Source: Amphiura filiformis (lineage: Eukaryota; Echinodermata; Ophiuroidea; Amphilepidida; Amphiuridae). From it: a stretch of 64,000 nt of DNA. The stretch spans positions 55,855,706 through 55,919,705 of the forward strand of contig NC_092636.1 of NCBI RefSeq assembly GCF_039555335.1, written 5' to 3'. The position numbers and the translations under genes are program-made. Shown piece after piece: positions 24,958 to 34,209 of the stretch (the stretch's first letter is position 1; each line of letters begins with the position of its first letter). Below the pieces are notes generated by a model. It saw only the letters and a list, made by a program, of their open reading frames with translations, ran no database searches and was not told where the DNA came from.

Positions 24958-26157
24958 TACCGTAAAACCTCGTCTACAAGCATATAGTGTTCTTGATGAA
25001 AGCTAAATTAATACGAAACAAGCGTGAATATGCCAATGCAATACAGGGTGTCCCAGAATGATTTATACCGAGAAAGAATGAATTTTATAGGTATGATTGG
25101 TATTTCTATTGGTCATATTGTTTTGCAGTTTACGTTTCACATATATTTAGCTTTCTCAGATTTTTTAGATTTTCCAGTAGAAGTTAGAGAGGATTGCGTA
25201 AAAATGGTGTGAATTACAAGTTTTGACAAAGCAACCTATTTTGAATATCTGTAAAATTACAAACCGTTCAGCACAAAGTAATGATATGCAGTATATTGCT
25301 GTGTCCTGTTCTTACTTCTACTAAATTGTCGATATCTATCATTTATTTATGATGTTACGAATCAATCATTGTATGGAATAAAGGATTTGCCACGCTTGAG
25401 TGACCTTAAATTATTCTTTCTTTGGCGGCAGTTTTGAAGACAATTATAGAGGTATGTGAGTTTCATCATTTGAAATGCCGGCAGAGATTGATTTGTCATA
25501 AAAGTATAGAGAAGGTTCGTCCTTAGTGTCACAGCATGCATTTATGTCCACAGTATATGGGCAAATCCACAGCTACGTAACGAAGAAGATTAAAATTTAT
25601 ATTAACAAGATTAAAAGTTATATCCTCTGTAATAATGACATTTTTGGGTAAAAATTGTGGTAAAAATCACATAAATAGTATGATTTTCAACCTAAATATC
25701 TGATGTCATATTGAAATGTTTCACTTAATCCCATATCAAGAATTATTTAGCAATGTAAGCGCTACATCTCTCCAATATATTGCACAGTGCGGCTGGACGA
25801 TGGTGATAAAGGATCCATGTGTTATGATGCATTTGCACTGTAAATTACACACATGCAGTTTTCGACCATTTTCAGCAATAGCAATGTCACGCCAAAACGA
25901 ATCAAGCTATTTCCATGAAAGTTACAGAATAAGTAGGAGGCATGTATGGCATTGTATTGCACTTATTAAAATTAGACACACTGTTGACTATATATTTTTG
26001 ATATTTTGTTCAAACACGGTATAAATCATTCTGGGACACCCTGTAGATTGGTCTTACAATAGTACTTGTTTGTATATGCTTGGATCTGTAATTTATTTGC
26101 TCAAACTTTGAGCCTGGATTAAGCACTCTATATGCTTGTAGACGAGGTTTTACGGTA
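24958..26157. mobile_element. Outer inverted-repeat element hosting a second element
   Basis: TACCGTAAAACCTCGTCTAC with AAGCATATAG at the left end is mirrored at 26123-26157. The outer bases are TA on each side. Between the arms is a complete second element (25042-26045), so the outer one was the target. No transposase is recognisable. Confidence 0.8.
25042..26045. mobile_element. Mariner-like non-autonomous element (nested)
   Basis: Ends are TACAGGGTGTCCCAGAATGA with TTTATACCG and the exact reverse complement, giving terminal repeats of about 31 bp. A TA outer dinucleotide and CAGGGTG start are typical of Tc1/mariner-type elements. The 1-kb interior includes a 102-codon frame (25716-26024) with no transposase motif. 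Confidence 0.8.
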
Positions 26158-26394
26158 TTATATTTCAAACAATCTTCATACTATGAGGCATACCAGGTAT
26201 TGTAAAAGTCAATTTTGCATTGGTGTTGCATTTTGGTGTCTATAAGTTTTCACCCTAAAGGCTGCTCATATCATAGAACAATCGTCATATCGAAAGGTCT
26301 ACCATTCTAAAGGACCCAATGAACAGTGTTCTGTATTGTGGTATACTACATCGGTGGTGTTAATAAAATATAATAAGAATAAACTCCAGGTTCC

Positions 26395-26447
26395 AATTAA
26401 TTAATTAATTAATTAATTAATTAATTAATTAATTAATTAATTAATTA
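26395..26447. repeat. (TTAA)n microsatellite
   Basis: Perfect tetranucleotide run of 53 bp. Confidence 0.97.
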
Positions 26448-26799
26448 GAACTATTGCCTGCCCTTCCCTCTCGTTACGCTAGTTGCAAATCACGGGATGA
26501 AGCGCAGCTCGTGGGTGCCGTACATTATTCTAAAGTAAAGTCTTGTCATATTTTACCCGAGTTGGTTTTATATAATATTAATACAATGCCTAATGTAGGT
26601 CGTATGAGGAGAAAAACATTACCCCGTGCAAAACGAAAAATTCAAATATTGTTAATGGTTGTATATTGCCTTAAGAATTGTCGTATGACCAAACTTGTTT
26701 GTATATCGTCGATAATAAAATCGTCTTGCTCAACACAATTTGGTTCCAGTGTTACTTTATTTGTGTCTTTTTATATATTCCCAATCCTGAGAGTCATAT

Positions 26800-27050
26800 G
26801 GGACAGAAAGACAACTGTTATTTGTGTCTAAGAATAAATATACATTGAATAGTTTTGTCTTAGTCGAATCACATATTATATGATAGTGTGCAATATTTAC
26901 AAGGCATTTAAGTAAAAAAGACACTAAAAAGGTAGGGGCACATGGTTCCTTTCATTCTTTGATAGTAGTTATAACACTAAAACTTGCATCTGCTTAAAAC
27001 TAAGCTTCATACTAATGTAGTTTGATCACCAGGTGGATACCTTGGTCTGG
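26800..27050 (+). repeat. Dispersed repeat block C, copy 1
   Basis: Same-orientation similarity to 52945-53190: AACTGTTATTTGTGT, AGAATAAATATACATT, CATTTA.GT and TAGTTTGATC.CCAGGTGGAT occur in order in both. It directly abuts the inverted copy of block B. Confidence 0.6.
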
Positions 27051-27255
27051 GATTGCAGATGTTAAATTTGGGCAAAAATGAAAAAGGCGATTTTCAGGGC
27101 AATTTTCTTAAAATTTTGATGTGTCGTTGAGGGCGCTATAATCTCCATTTTAGTAACAAAAACGTCATTAAAAATAACCATTGCTATTTTTCTGTAGTAT
27201 GTAGTATGAACATGTAGAAATATAATCAAGTAATTGCCCTACCTGCTCTTCTCAA
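27025..27255 (-). repeat. Dispersed repeat block B, copy 2 (inverted)
   Basis: Reverse-complement partner of 21975-22290, ending in TTGCCCTACCTGCTCTT. Confidence 0.65.
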
Positions 27256-27268
27256 GGGATGTTACTTG

Positions 27269-27726
27269 TTATATCACTCATACATAAATTCTAGACATTT
27301 CATTGGTTGATTACCATTTGCCATTTTTACTATCACCCTCTCCGTGTGATAGTCTTTACCATCATGTGCTCTGGCGTAGTGCGCCTGCGCAAAGCCGTGC
27401 GCTGACTCTTGGACTCGCCGATTTAGTTATGGGGTGGACCCCAAAATGTGAAATATATCACGGCAAAACATGGTATTATGTTGATGAAAAAATGTATTTC
27501 CTACCTTAAATAGTATTTTAGTAATAGAATTTATGCATGAGTGATATAAAACAAATATTAACTGTCTTAAATTCGTGTAATGGTCGAAATATAATCACTC
27601 GGTGAAAGATGTATTGTTCCATTCCACTCGCCGTTCCGGCTCGTGGAATGGAACAATCCATCTTTCACCTCGTGATTATATTTCGACCATCACACTCATA
27701 GACAGTTAATATTTGTATACTATCAC
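27269..27726. mobile_element. Inverted-repeat segment with a strong ~185-bp hairpin
   Basis: 27540-27726 folds into a nearly perfect hairpin with about 85-bp arms (GGTCGAAATATAATCAC, GGTGAAAGATG, TTGTTCCATTCCACTCG and their complements). Its left edge (GAGTGATATAA) is also the complement of 27269-27295, so a second inverted pair spans 27269-27552. Two elements may be juxtaposed or share an end. Confidence 0.75.
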
Positions 27727-27992
27727 TTCTACCAACCTCTCAGTATTACTTCAATAACTGCTACTGTATATAAGGTTAGCCCATTCGGGCAATATATGAC
27801 GATTTGTCTTCATGTTAACAGTCGATATTTCTGCCTGAAGGTCAATAACAATCAATTCCACAGTTTCCAATGGGACAATGGGAAATTTCAAGCCCAATTT
27901 ATCGTATTCAAAATTCTCAAAGTGAAAAACCATCACTATCGGTTAAAAGTAGAAGGGTAAATTCCCAAATGGCCAAAATCTCATCATATCGT

Positions 27993-28332
27993 CATGAATC
28001 GGCAGACAGCCGAATCCGGATTCGGCTTTTGGTAAATTCATGTTACGCATACATTATTTTTGAATTAGAGAACATGGGATCAATGCTTTACATAATAGAG
28101 GGCAGCATATCAATTTTTTTAACGGAGATCAGATGATAACAGCAAGTAATCAAATGAGGGCGGCATACAGAGTTAGCTAAAGGTGCATCGCAGTACGGTC
28201 TACGATGATATCTATTATAAAAAAATTGATAGGCTGCCCTCTATAGGTAAAACATTGATCAAAAATAATGCATAAATAACATGAATTTACCAAAAGCCGA
28301 ATCCGGATTCGGCCGTCAGCCGAATTCATAAT
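27993..28332. mobile_element. Hairpin MITE with palindromic termini
   Basis: Arms of about 145 bp are imperfect reverse complements. Each arm carries the perfect 18-bp palindrome GCCGAATCCGGATTCGGC (28009-28026 and 28296-28313), and inner words such as GAGGGCAGC are mirrored. Confidence 0.8.
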
Positions 28333-28849
28333 GTTATAATGCAATGACCTGGGTCTTTTTTTTACACATTCCGCTCCGACTGCCTGGCCAGGAAACACTT
28401 CCTGACCAGGCAGCATGTCGCCTGCGCAGGCAACATGATATCCCACAATGCAACGCTCTATTTCAAATAGAGTATCCTTTAATGGGATATTATGTCAGGG
28501 TTTAGAGTAAAGAAGTTATTTTCCGGTTGATGGGTCAAAAACGACTTTTCCCCCAAAATGTTTAAAAACGTATTTTAAGCATCTCTTATGGGTAGGCTAT
28601 ATATAGGGGGCATAATGCACTCAACTGACATCATGACATCGTCCGTGGCTAACGTTACACTTCTGCTATCCTTTAACCATGACATCCTTTAACCGCAGAT
28701 ATTGGAACACAACTTACCGTCACTTTTAAAACTCGCCATTTATCCATCCCAACACAATATGATTATGTTTGCGCTATCCAGTATGTTTCGCTATCATATA
28801 GGTAACGCAGTAAAATAAGCCTATTGACTTTGACCTATTATCAGTTAAC
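28333..28849. other. Non-coding; small palindrome near 28380-28440
   Basis: No gene. CCTGGCCAGGAA and TTCCTGACCAGG at 28380-28410 form a small inverted pair. Confidence 0.4.
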
Positions 28850-29880
28850 ATCATAATATGATGAGTATACCAATCAATTTGATATGTAATTTAGCTTGTA
28901 TCATTATTAGGCCATTAGATAAATGTTTGATTTATTTGATGATTCAAAATTATCATTCATGTTTTAAAATGCCTTAATTGTTTCCGGCTAGTTATTCTTT
29001 ATCCAAAGGCTAGTAGACGAAGCAAGATAAACAAGTTTGTGAGCTGTCAGGCCGAATTCCCATATCACATCAATGTCAGCCATGCTCAAAGCATTTTGTT
29101 GAAGGGGTAAAGAAAGTCTATGCCAATGTTTTACCCGCATAGCACTACATTCTAATTCTAATCTAATTCTAATTGAGCATGCAATTCTTGCCCAAGCAAA
29201 CAACACACTACATTTTTACAATTGCTCTAATTTGTTATTTCGATTTTAACAGTATTAAAAATTTAAGTACGCGGAACAGTTGACTTTCTGGATGAAATAG
29301 CTCGCCGACTAGTATGCTGCTTTCAATCTTGTTTCTTTGAGCTTCCCTGCTACTTAACACTAAAAGGATGTACTCGAATTCTGAGGAAAGTGTCTGGCAA
29401 AAGTCCTTTTAGCCATACTTGACTACTTAGAAACTCATTAAGCTCACCTAATAATCTAATAAACATCTAAAGTTAAAAAACCATGAAAGGTCCGGCAATG
29501 AAGACAGCGCAGATATTCAACTATCTATACATCCACCTAAACGTCAACTCACACACATGGTACCACACCCACATTTACATCACCAAGAAAAAACACAGCG
29601 GTATTGTCCCTGGTCAATATCGATATCACGTAATGAAATGCAAATTGAAAGTGACCTCAAATTGAGCATCAAAATTGTGACGCCAATTGTTGCACGCGTC
29701 ACGTGTGATTCTCACGGTAAATTAATTTGAGGAGTAGGTAAGCGAGGAGTGTTCATTATTATGTCAATTGACAATGACCAAATGCTCAATTCGAGGTTTG
29801 GTGTACGGCATATTACGCGTCCTTGGAAAAAAAGACTTGCAGTTCGATTACATTTCAAGGCATACAATGATACTGTTATG
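28850..29880 (+). repeat. Diverged dispersed block D, copy 1 (uninterrupted)
   Basis: Resembles 44850-45620 plus 47044-47320 in the same order: TTTCCGGCTAGT, AGTAGACGAAG, AAACAAGTTTGT, CACATCAATGTCAG, TCTCACGGTAAATTA, GTACGGCATAT.ACGCGTCC and TGCAGTTCGATTACATTT. Identity is about 75-80% by eye. This copy lacks the hAT-like element present in the other. Confidence 0.7.
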
Positions 29881-30041
29881 TTTTTTAGATTGATAATGAC
29901 CCCTTTTTAAATTTCAGTTAAGGCTAATCGTAATAATGCGATACCTGATTATTAATGAATTACAGAGGGGCAAAAACCAACAAATCATGCGAAAATGACG
30001 TTTTGATGACCCCTAGTTTATGGACTTAGGGGTGATGAGAG

Positions 30042-30770
30042 TCAAAGAGGAGATTTTGATCCGTGTGAGTGTCTTTCTTTTCTGTACACATACGTGATCG
30101 TTACTTTCGATACTAGCAAAACAATCAAGAAAAGAGTTTTCCGTCCTTGGGTTCCTCCTGCGTAAACTTGATGTTGTTGGTTAACCCTATGAGAACTACC
30201 TGCCGGTTGGTCAAAATGAATATTGTATCCAATTTTGAACCAATCAAGGAGGGTATTAATAAGATCATCTGCAAATACAAGTCTGCCCATAAATAGGTTA
30301 AAGCCTAGTCATCATTGGCAATTGAAATCAGCATTTCAAGTTATCAACCAATCAGAAATGCTGTTAGCTGACCAGTAATGTCCAGGAGGTTAATGTTATT
30401 TCTTGCGAGAAAAATGGAACCAGCTGGCTTCCTTTGATCTTAACCCAGGTGTTATCCACATAACGAAACCAATGGGTTCGCGCTGTACCGACTTGTGATT
30501 CTAAGGCTCGGCGTTGAAAACGTTCCATAAAAGTTCACAACGATCGGAGAAACCGGTGAACCCATGCCGCAGCAATGGCGTTGACTGTAGAAGTTCCCAC
30601 AAAGTATGTGATGTTCAAACAAAGTTCTAACAATGAACACACTTGATCTGGATTAACTTTCGTTCTTTCGCTCAAAGTGTCGTCATTGATCAAAAACTCC
30701 TTAACAACTTCAACGGCTTCATCCGGTGGAATACACGTGAAGAGGGCCGACACTTCTTATGATGTAATAG
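30042..30770 (-). pseudogene. Decayed Penelope-like reverse transcriptase
   Basis: Read on the minus strand, this encodes fragments of a Penelope-like element (PLE) RT in several frames. From the 5' side there is a segment with SALFTCIPPDEAVEVVKEFL (about 30753-30690), then GMGSPVSPIVVNFY (about 30565), then WFRYVDNTW at about 30470-30445. A later part has KTLFLIVLLV and VYRKERHSHG. The catalytic box reads YVDN (30451-30462) instead of YVDD, and frames shift at least twice, so it is dead. Upstream it meets an opposite-strand endonuclease tail at 30778, the inverted-end arrangement also seen at 33.9 kb. Confidence 0.8.
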
Positions 30771-30774
30771 TCTC

Positions 30775-30970
30775 CTCTTGATCCAACTGGTGGCTTCAAA
30801 CTGGTTTGAAAGAGGTGTCAAAGAAGCGGGAGGAGCTATCTCTGAACAGAGGAGGAGGAAGAGGAGGTCTGCGCCACAACTTGGCGGGGCCTACATTTAT
30901 GCTATCCAAAAGATTCCTCGACGATTCAGTTCTGTGACCCCGTCACGGGTCACTAACCAATTCCGCCGAC
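30775..30970 (+). pseudogene. PLE GIY-YIG endonuclease C-terminus (inverted relative to RT)
   Basis: On the plus strand, NWFERGVKEA is followed, after a frame change, by GGLRHNL, then by AIQKIPRRF in the original frame. These resemble the C-terminal part of PLE endonucleases as I remember it. It is head-to-head with the minus-strand RT at 30042-30770. I interpret it as the inverted 3' end (pseudo-LTR) of the same element rather than a separate gene. Confidence 0.65.
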
Positions 30971-30999
30971 CAGATTTTAATTATCAATTTGATATTCGT

Positions 31000-31543
31000 C
31001 TTTGTATATTAGCGACATTTGTCAACCTATTGAATAGTTCTTGAATTGCTTTTGCATTATTACATATTCAATGCCGAGCTGGTGCCTGAAGCTTAAAGAT
31101 AAAAGTTCAGATATTCAAGAAAGGGAGCAGACCAAATCCATGTAGAATTTGCTAGAGTAAAAGAACAAATAATGTTTGACAGGTGGCTTGGTTCAAAAGA
31201 AGTCAAAGATGATTTTGGTCAACTTAGGCAATTTGTTCTTGTATAAGATTTCAAAATATGTGTCCACGCTGATATCAAAACTCACTTTGATAAAGAAAGC
31301 GCTAGCCAAATTACAACTTTGCATGAAGCAGCAACAATGGCAGATGACTATGGCCTAGCTCACAAGTTGAATGCATGTAAATGATTTTACCTATCTATGC
31401 AGATAATCGACATAATTTTTGTATGTGTGTTTAACTTTTCTTATTTCTCACAAACTTTAAATTGCTTACCGAGAGGAAGCTTTCATCCAGTGTTCTCTTG
31501 GACGTCTTCAGCCCCAATATTTGGCACATGGGGGCGCTGTTGG
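31000..31543. other. Non-coding, mostly unassigned
   Basis: No host gene. Just before 31544, on the minus strand, GCTGAAGACGTCC and GGATGAAAGC occur 11 bases apart. This resembles a decayed hammerhead core following the endonuclease remnant. Confidence 0.35.
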
Positions 31544-31740
31544 CTATTCGGAGCCACCGACACCAGACGGTGTCAGTCGGCTCAGAAGAGAGTTGTACAC
31601 GGCGGGCAGGTAGTATCTCCCGGCATCCCTGTTGAGGTCGCTTTTATTAATTCTGATGTGGCAGGCTTCGCGAACTCCACGACCAAACCACGACTAATCC
31701 TGGTCGATGATTTTGACCTGTTCGGTGGGAATGTTATCTA
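31544..31740 (-). pseudogene. PLE endonuclease C-terminal remnant
   Basis: Minus-strand translation gives QVKIIDQD, an in-frame TAG, then REACHIRINKSDLNRDAGRY and LPAVYNSLLSRLTPSG, ending at a stop (31544-31546). REA.xIR...LNRD.GRY.L..VY is the pattern of the C-terminal part of PLE GIY-YIG domains. The matching N-terminal half may be the piece at 32560-32690, with tandem repeats in between. Confidence 0.7.
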
Positions 31741-31897
31741 TGCCCGTGCAACGGGGCATAGATATTGTATTTGTTGTGTTTAGTTATCTATGCCCGTGCA
31801 ACGGGGCATAGATATTGTATTTGTTGTGTTTAGTCTTCGACTTCTCCTTATCTATGCCCGTGCAACGGGGCATAGATATTGTATTTGTTGTGTTTAG
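31734..31897. repeat. Three copies of a 50-bp hairpin-bearing repeat
   Basis: TTATCTATGCCCGTGCAACG plus GGGCATAGATATTGTATTTG recurs at 31734, 31784 and 31848 (spacing 50 and 64 bp). Each copy contains the short hairpin CTATGCCC...GGGGCATAG. CTTC-rich tails follow copies 2 and 3 and produce an arginine-rich minus frame that is not a gene. Confidence 0.95.
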
Positions 31898-31949
31898 TCT
31901 TCTCCTTCGTCTTCGCCTTCTTCTTCTCCGTAAGACCACTTCTTTGCAC

Positions 31950-32346
31950 TCCTCTAGCTCAAGAACTAAAGTAGCCTCGGGGTTCATACTTGGTATAATG
32001 ATGGCCCATGACCCCTAAAAGTTTCTTAGGGTACCCACGACCCCAGCGGTCAAAGGTCATAGGCTACAGGGAGCAATATGTGTAAACTTTTAAAACAGCT
32101 TTAGCTTAAGAACTATAGCGCCCTCAGGGTTCATACTTGGTACAACGATGGCCCATGACCCTTAGATATTTTCTGCAGTAACATCGACCCCAGAGGTCAA
32201 AGGTCAATTGCTACAGGGGGCAATATGTGTAAAATTTCAAACAGCTCTAGCTCAGGAACTACAGCGACCTCAGGGTTCATACTTGGTACAATGATGACCC
32301 ATGACCCTAGATGTATTCTATGTTAGCCGCATCCCCAGAGGTCAAA
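31950..32346. repeat. 147-bp tandem repeat, ~2.7 copies
   Basis: The word GGTTCATACTTGGTA occurs at about 31981, 32128 and 32274, a period of 146-147 bp. Other shared words are TAGCTCA(A/G)GAACTA, GGCCCATGACCC and GAGGTCAAAGGTCA. Copies are about 80-85% alike by eye. Confidence 0.9.
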
Positions 32347-32559
32347 GTCTAAAGGCTTTAAAAAGCAAACTAGGTACGACATATTAACACAGTGTAGCGC
32401 AATAGGTAGTATTTTGTTAGATACCTGTGTTTGCAATGATAAAGGTCTGAATCGTACGTCAAGGAAACTCATCACTTGACAAATACTCCCAGAAAAGGGA
32501 ATGTGTAGGCATTTTGATTTTGATTCCTTGGACCACCTCAAAAGGTTGTCATGAGGGTT

Positions 32560-32690
32560 CACGTTTATGCTTGTGACTTCTAACCCCTGCAGGGCGTTTA
32601 GTTTCACCGATGTGAGTGGCGTTGCACGACTGACAGGCGATGTTATACACAGTGTGGCACAGTTCTTCGAAAAAATGTAAATTTTAGACT
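32560..32690 (-). pseudogene. PLE GIY-YIG endonuclease N-terminal fragment
   Basis: Minus-strand codons give CHTVYNIACQSCNATHIGET followed by KRPAG and then a stop after KREPS. This lines up with the GIY-YIG start of PLE endonucleases (compare CVYEIPCKSCKKSYIGETGR at about 35.6 kb), including the paired cysteines. The usual YIG reads HIG here. An identical fragment lies at 36573-36703 in the second duplication copy. Confidence 0.75.
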
Positions 32691-34209
32691 ATTTTAGCCC
32701 GAATTGAAGCGAAGCAGTTTTTGTATGCTATTTTGGCCCAAAACAAGGTGTTTTTCGGCTAAAATGGAAGATGCACACTGCTCATGGCAATTTTTGGGGC
32801 CCCAAACTTTGGTTATTGGTTATTGCTCTGGCCCTATGGTAAATCCGGCCCTGATTTTTGTAGAATGTTTAACACTGGCCTTATTACTACTCGTTACTAG
32901 TTAGTTGCTCGGATTTATTTTACTCGGGGTCACTTGACCTTCTATGGTATAGCGAGGGCTTTGATCAAGAGCTAACATCGAAACTGACAATCCAAGTTCA
33001 GTCAAATAAAGCTGTTCATTATTTGTAGGAATATTTGGAATCTTGGGATTTCTACGCAGGATGGACAACGCCAACAGGTTGTGGGCAAGAAGCTTTGAAA
33101 GTCCATCTGGTAACTCTCTAGTGGTTCAATGAAGGTCAGCTTGCGGAGCCAGCTTATATTTGCCCTAATATTTTAGATTGTTTGTGGAGTATACGCACAG
33201 GTGTCTCATCTAATGAAAGAATAGTGCACCACTGAACCGTAATACAATTATTGCTTGAATTTGACGGTATTGCATCATAAACGCTGAAGGCAGTGGAAAT
33301 GTTGGAAAAAAGCCCTTATCTTCGACGGAAAGTTTTGAATTGGCTCTTAAAGGTCATAGGTTTCTCTGAACTCTGTGTCTATGACGAAGATTATACAGGG
33401 TGAGTCAAAAAAGTGCAATAGAGCAAAGAATCGGTATTTATGTAAGAACCAAGTTGAACTTTCCCATTATTGAAACTTTCTATCAATAGTCACCTTCTGT
33501 GAAAAAATGAAGTGACTCGCTTCTACCGTTTAATTTTATGAGTCCTTTTGCTGCGATACCCAATTTCATTATTTGTCCACGAAGTACCATGTATTTTGAA
33601 TAGGAGGACACAATGCACGATAAATGCAACAGCTCTGAAAATGACTTTAACTTAAGTTTTTATTTCTTTTGTTCTGTTCAAACAAACTTTCTTACAAAGT
33701 TTTTGTAATCCCAATATGTCCAATTTACTGGATATTTTGAAATTCACTCCACTTCAATTTGCGCGCATTTCATTTCGACATTTGAAAAACCCGCCTACAA
33801 ATTTATATGGTTTTAATGGAAAATGAACATCTTTAAAATAAAGGGGAAATGAAAATAACAACAAATAATCCCTTTAATAAGTTCATCAGGATTGTAGATA
33901 TCAATTATTGGTAGATTATGCTTTACAAATCCACTTGATTACTCACGTTTTTAGACGTTTCATCTTCCTACGGAAGACTTCATCAGTAATGTGATGAACC
34001 AGCAACACTCCTACTCTCATCTCCAGAGGGTGTAGTTCTTTGCAATAGCTGGTCATATACATGATTGAGTGAGTATGTCCCTTCATCGCGGTTGATAACG
34101 TTGGCCCCCCGTTTCCTGATCCACATTGCTTCTCTAATCCATCTGGTTTGCTTACATGAGTCTTTGTCGATTACTTTGGCTCCGTCCCAATCAATAACAT
34201 GGTTTTGTT

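Noticed and set aside
26454-26831. 125-codon plus frame
   Set aside because: No recognisable family. It runs into dispersed block C, and the repeat copy at 52.9 kb does not keep the frame.
31397-31783. 128-codon plus frame
   Set aside because: The opposite strand carries a recognisable PLE endonuclease tail in this interval, so the plus frame is a shadow.
31784-31987. Arginine-rich 67-codon minus frame
   Set aside because: Produced by the CTTC/CTCC-rich spacer of a tandem repeat.
31950-32346. CRISPR-like array
   Set aside because: Copies are contiguous 147-bp tandem units without unique spacers, and the DNA is clearly eukaryotic.
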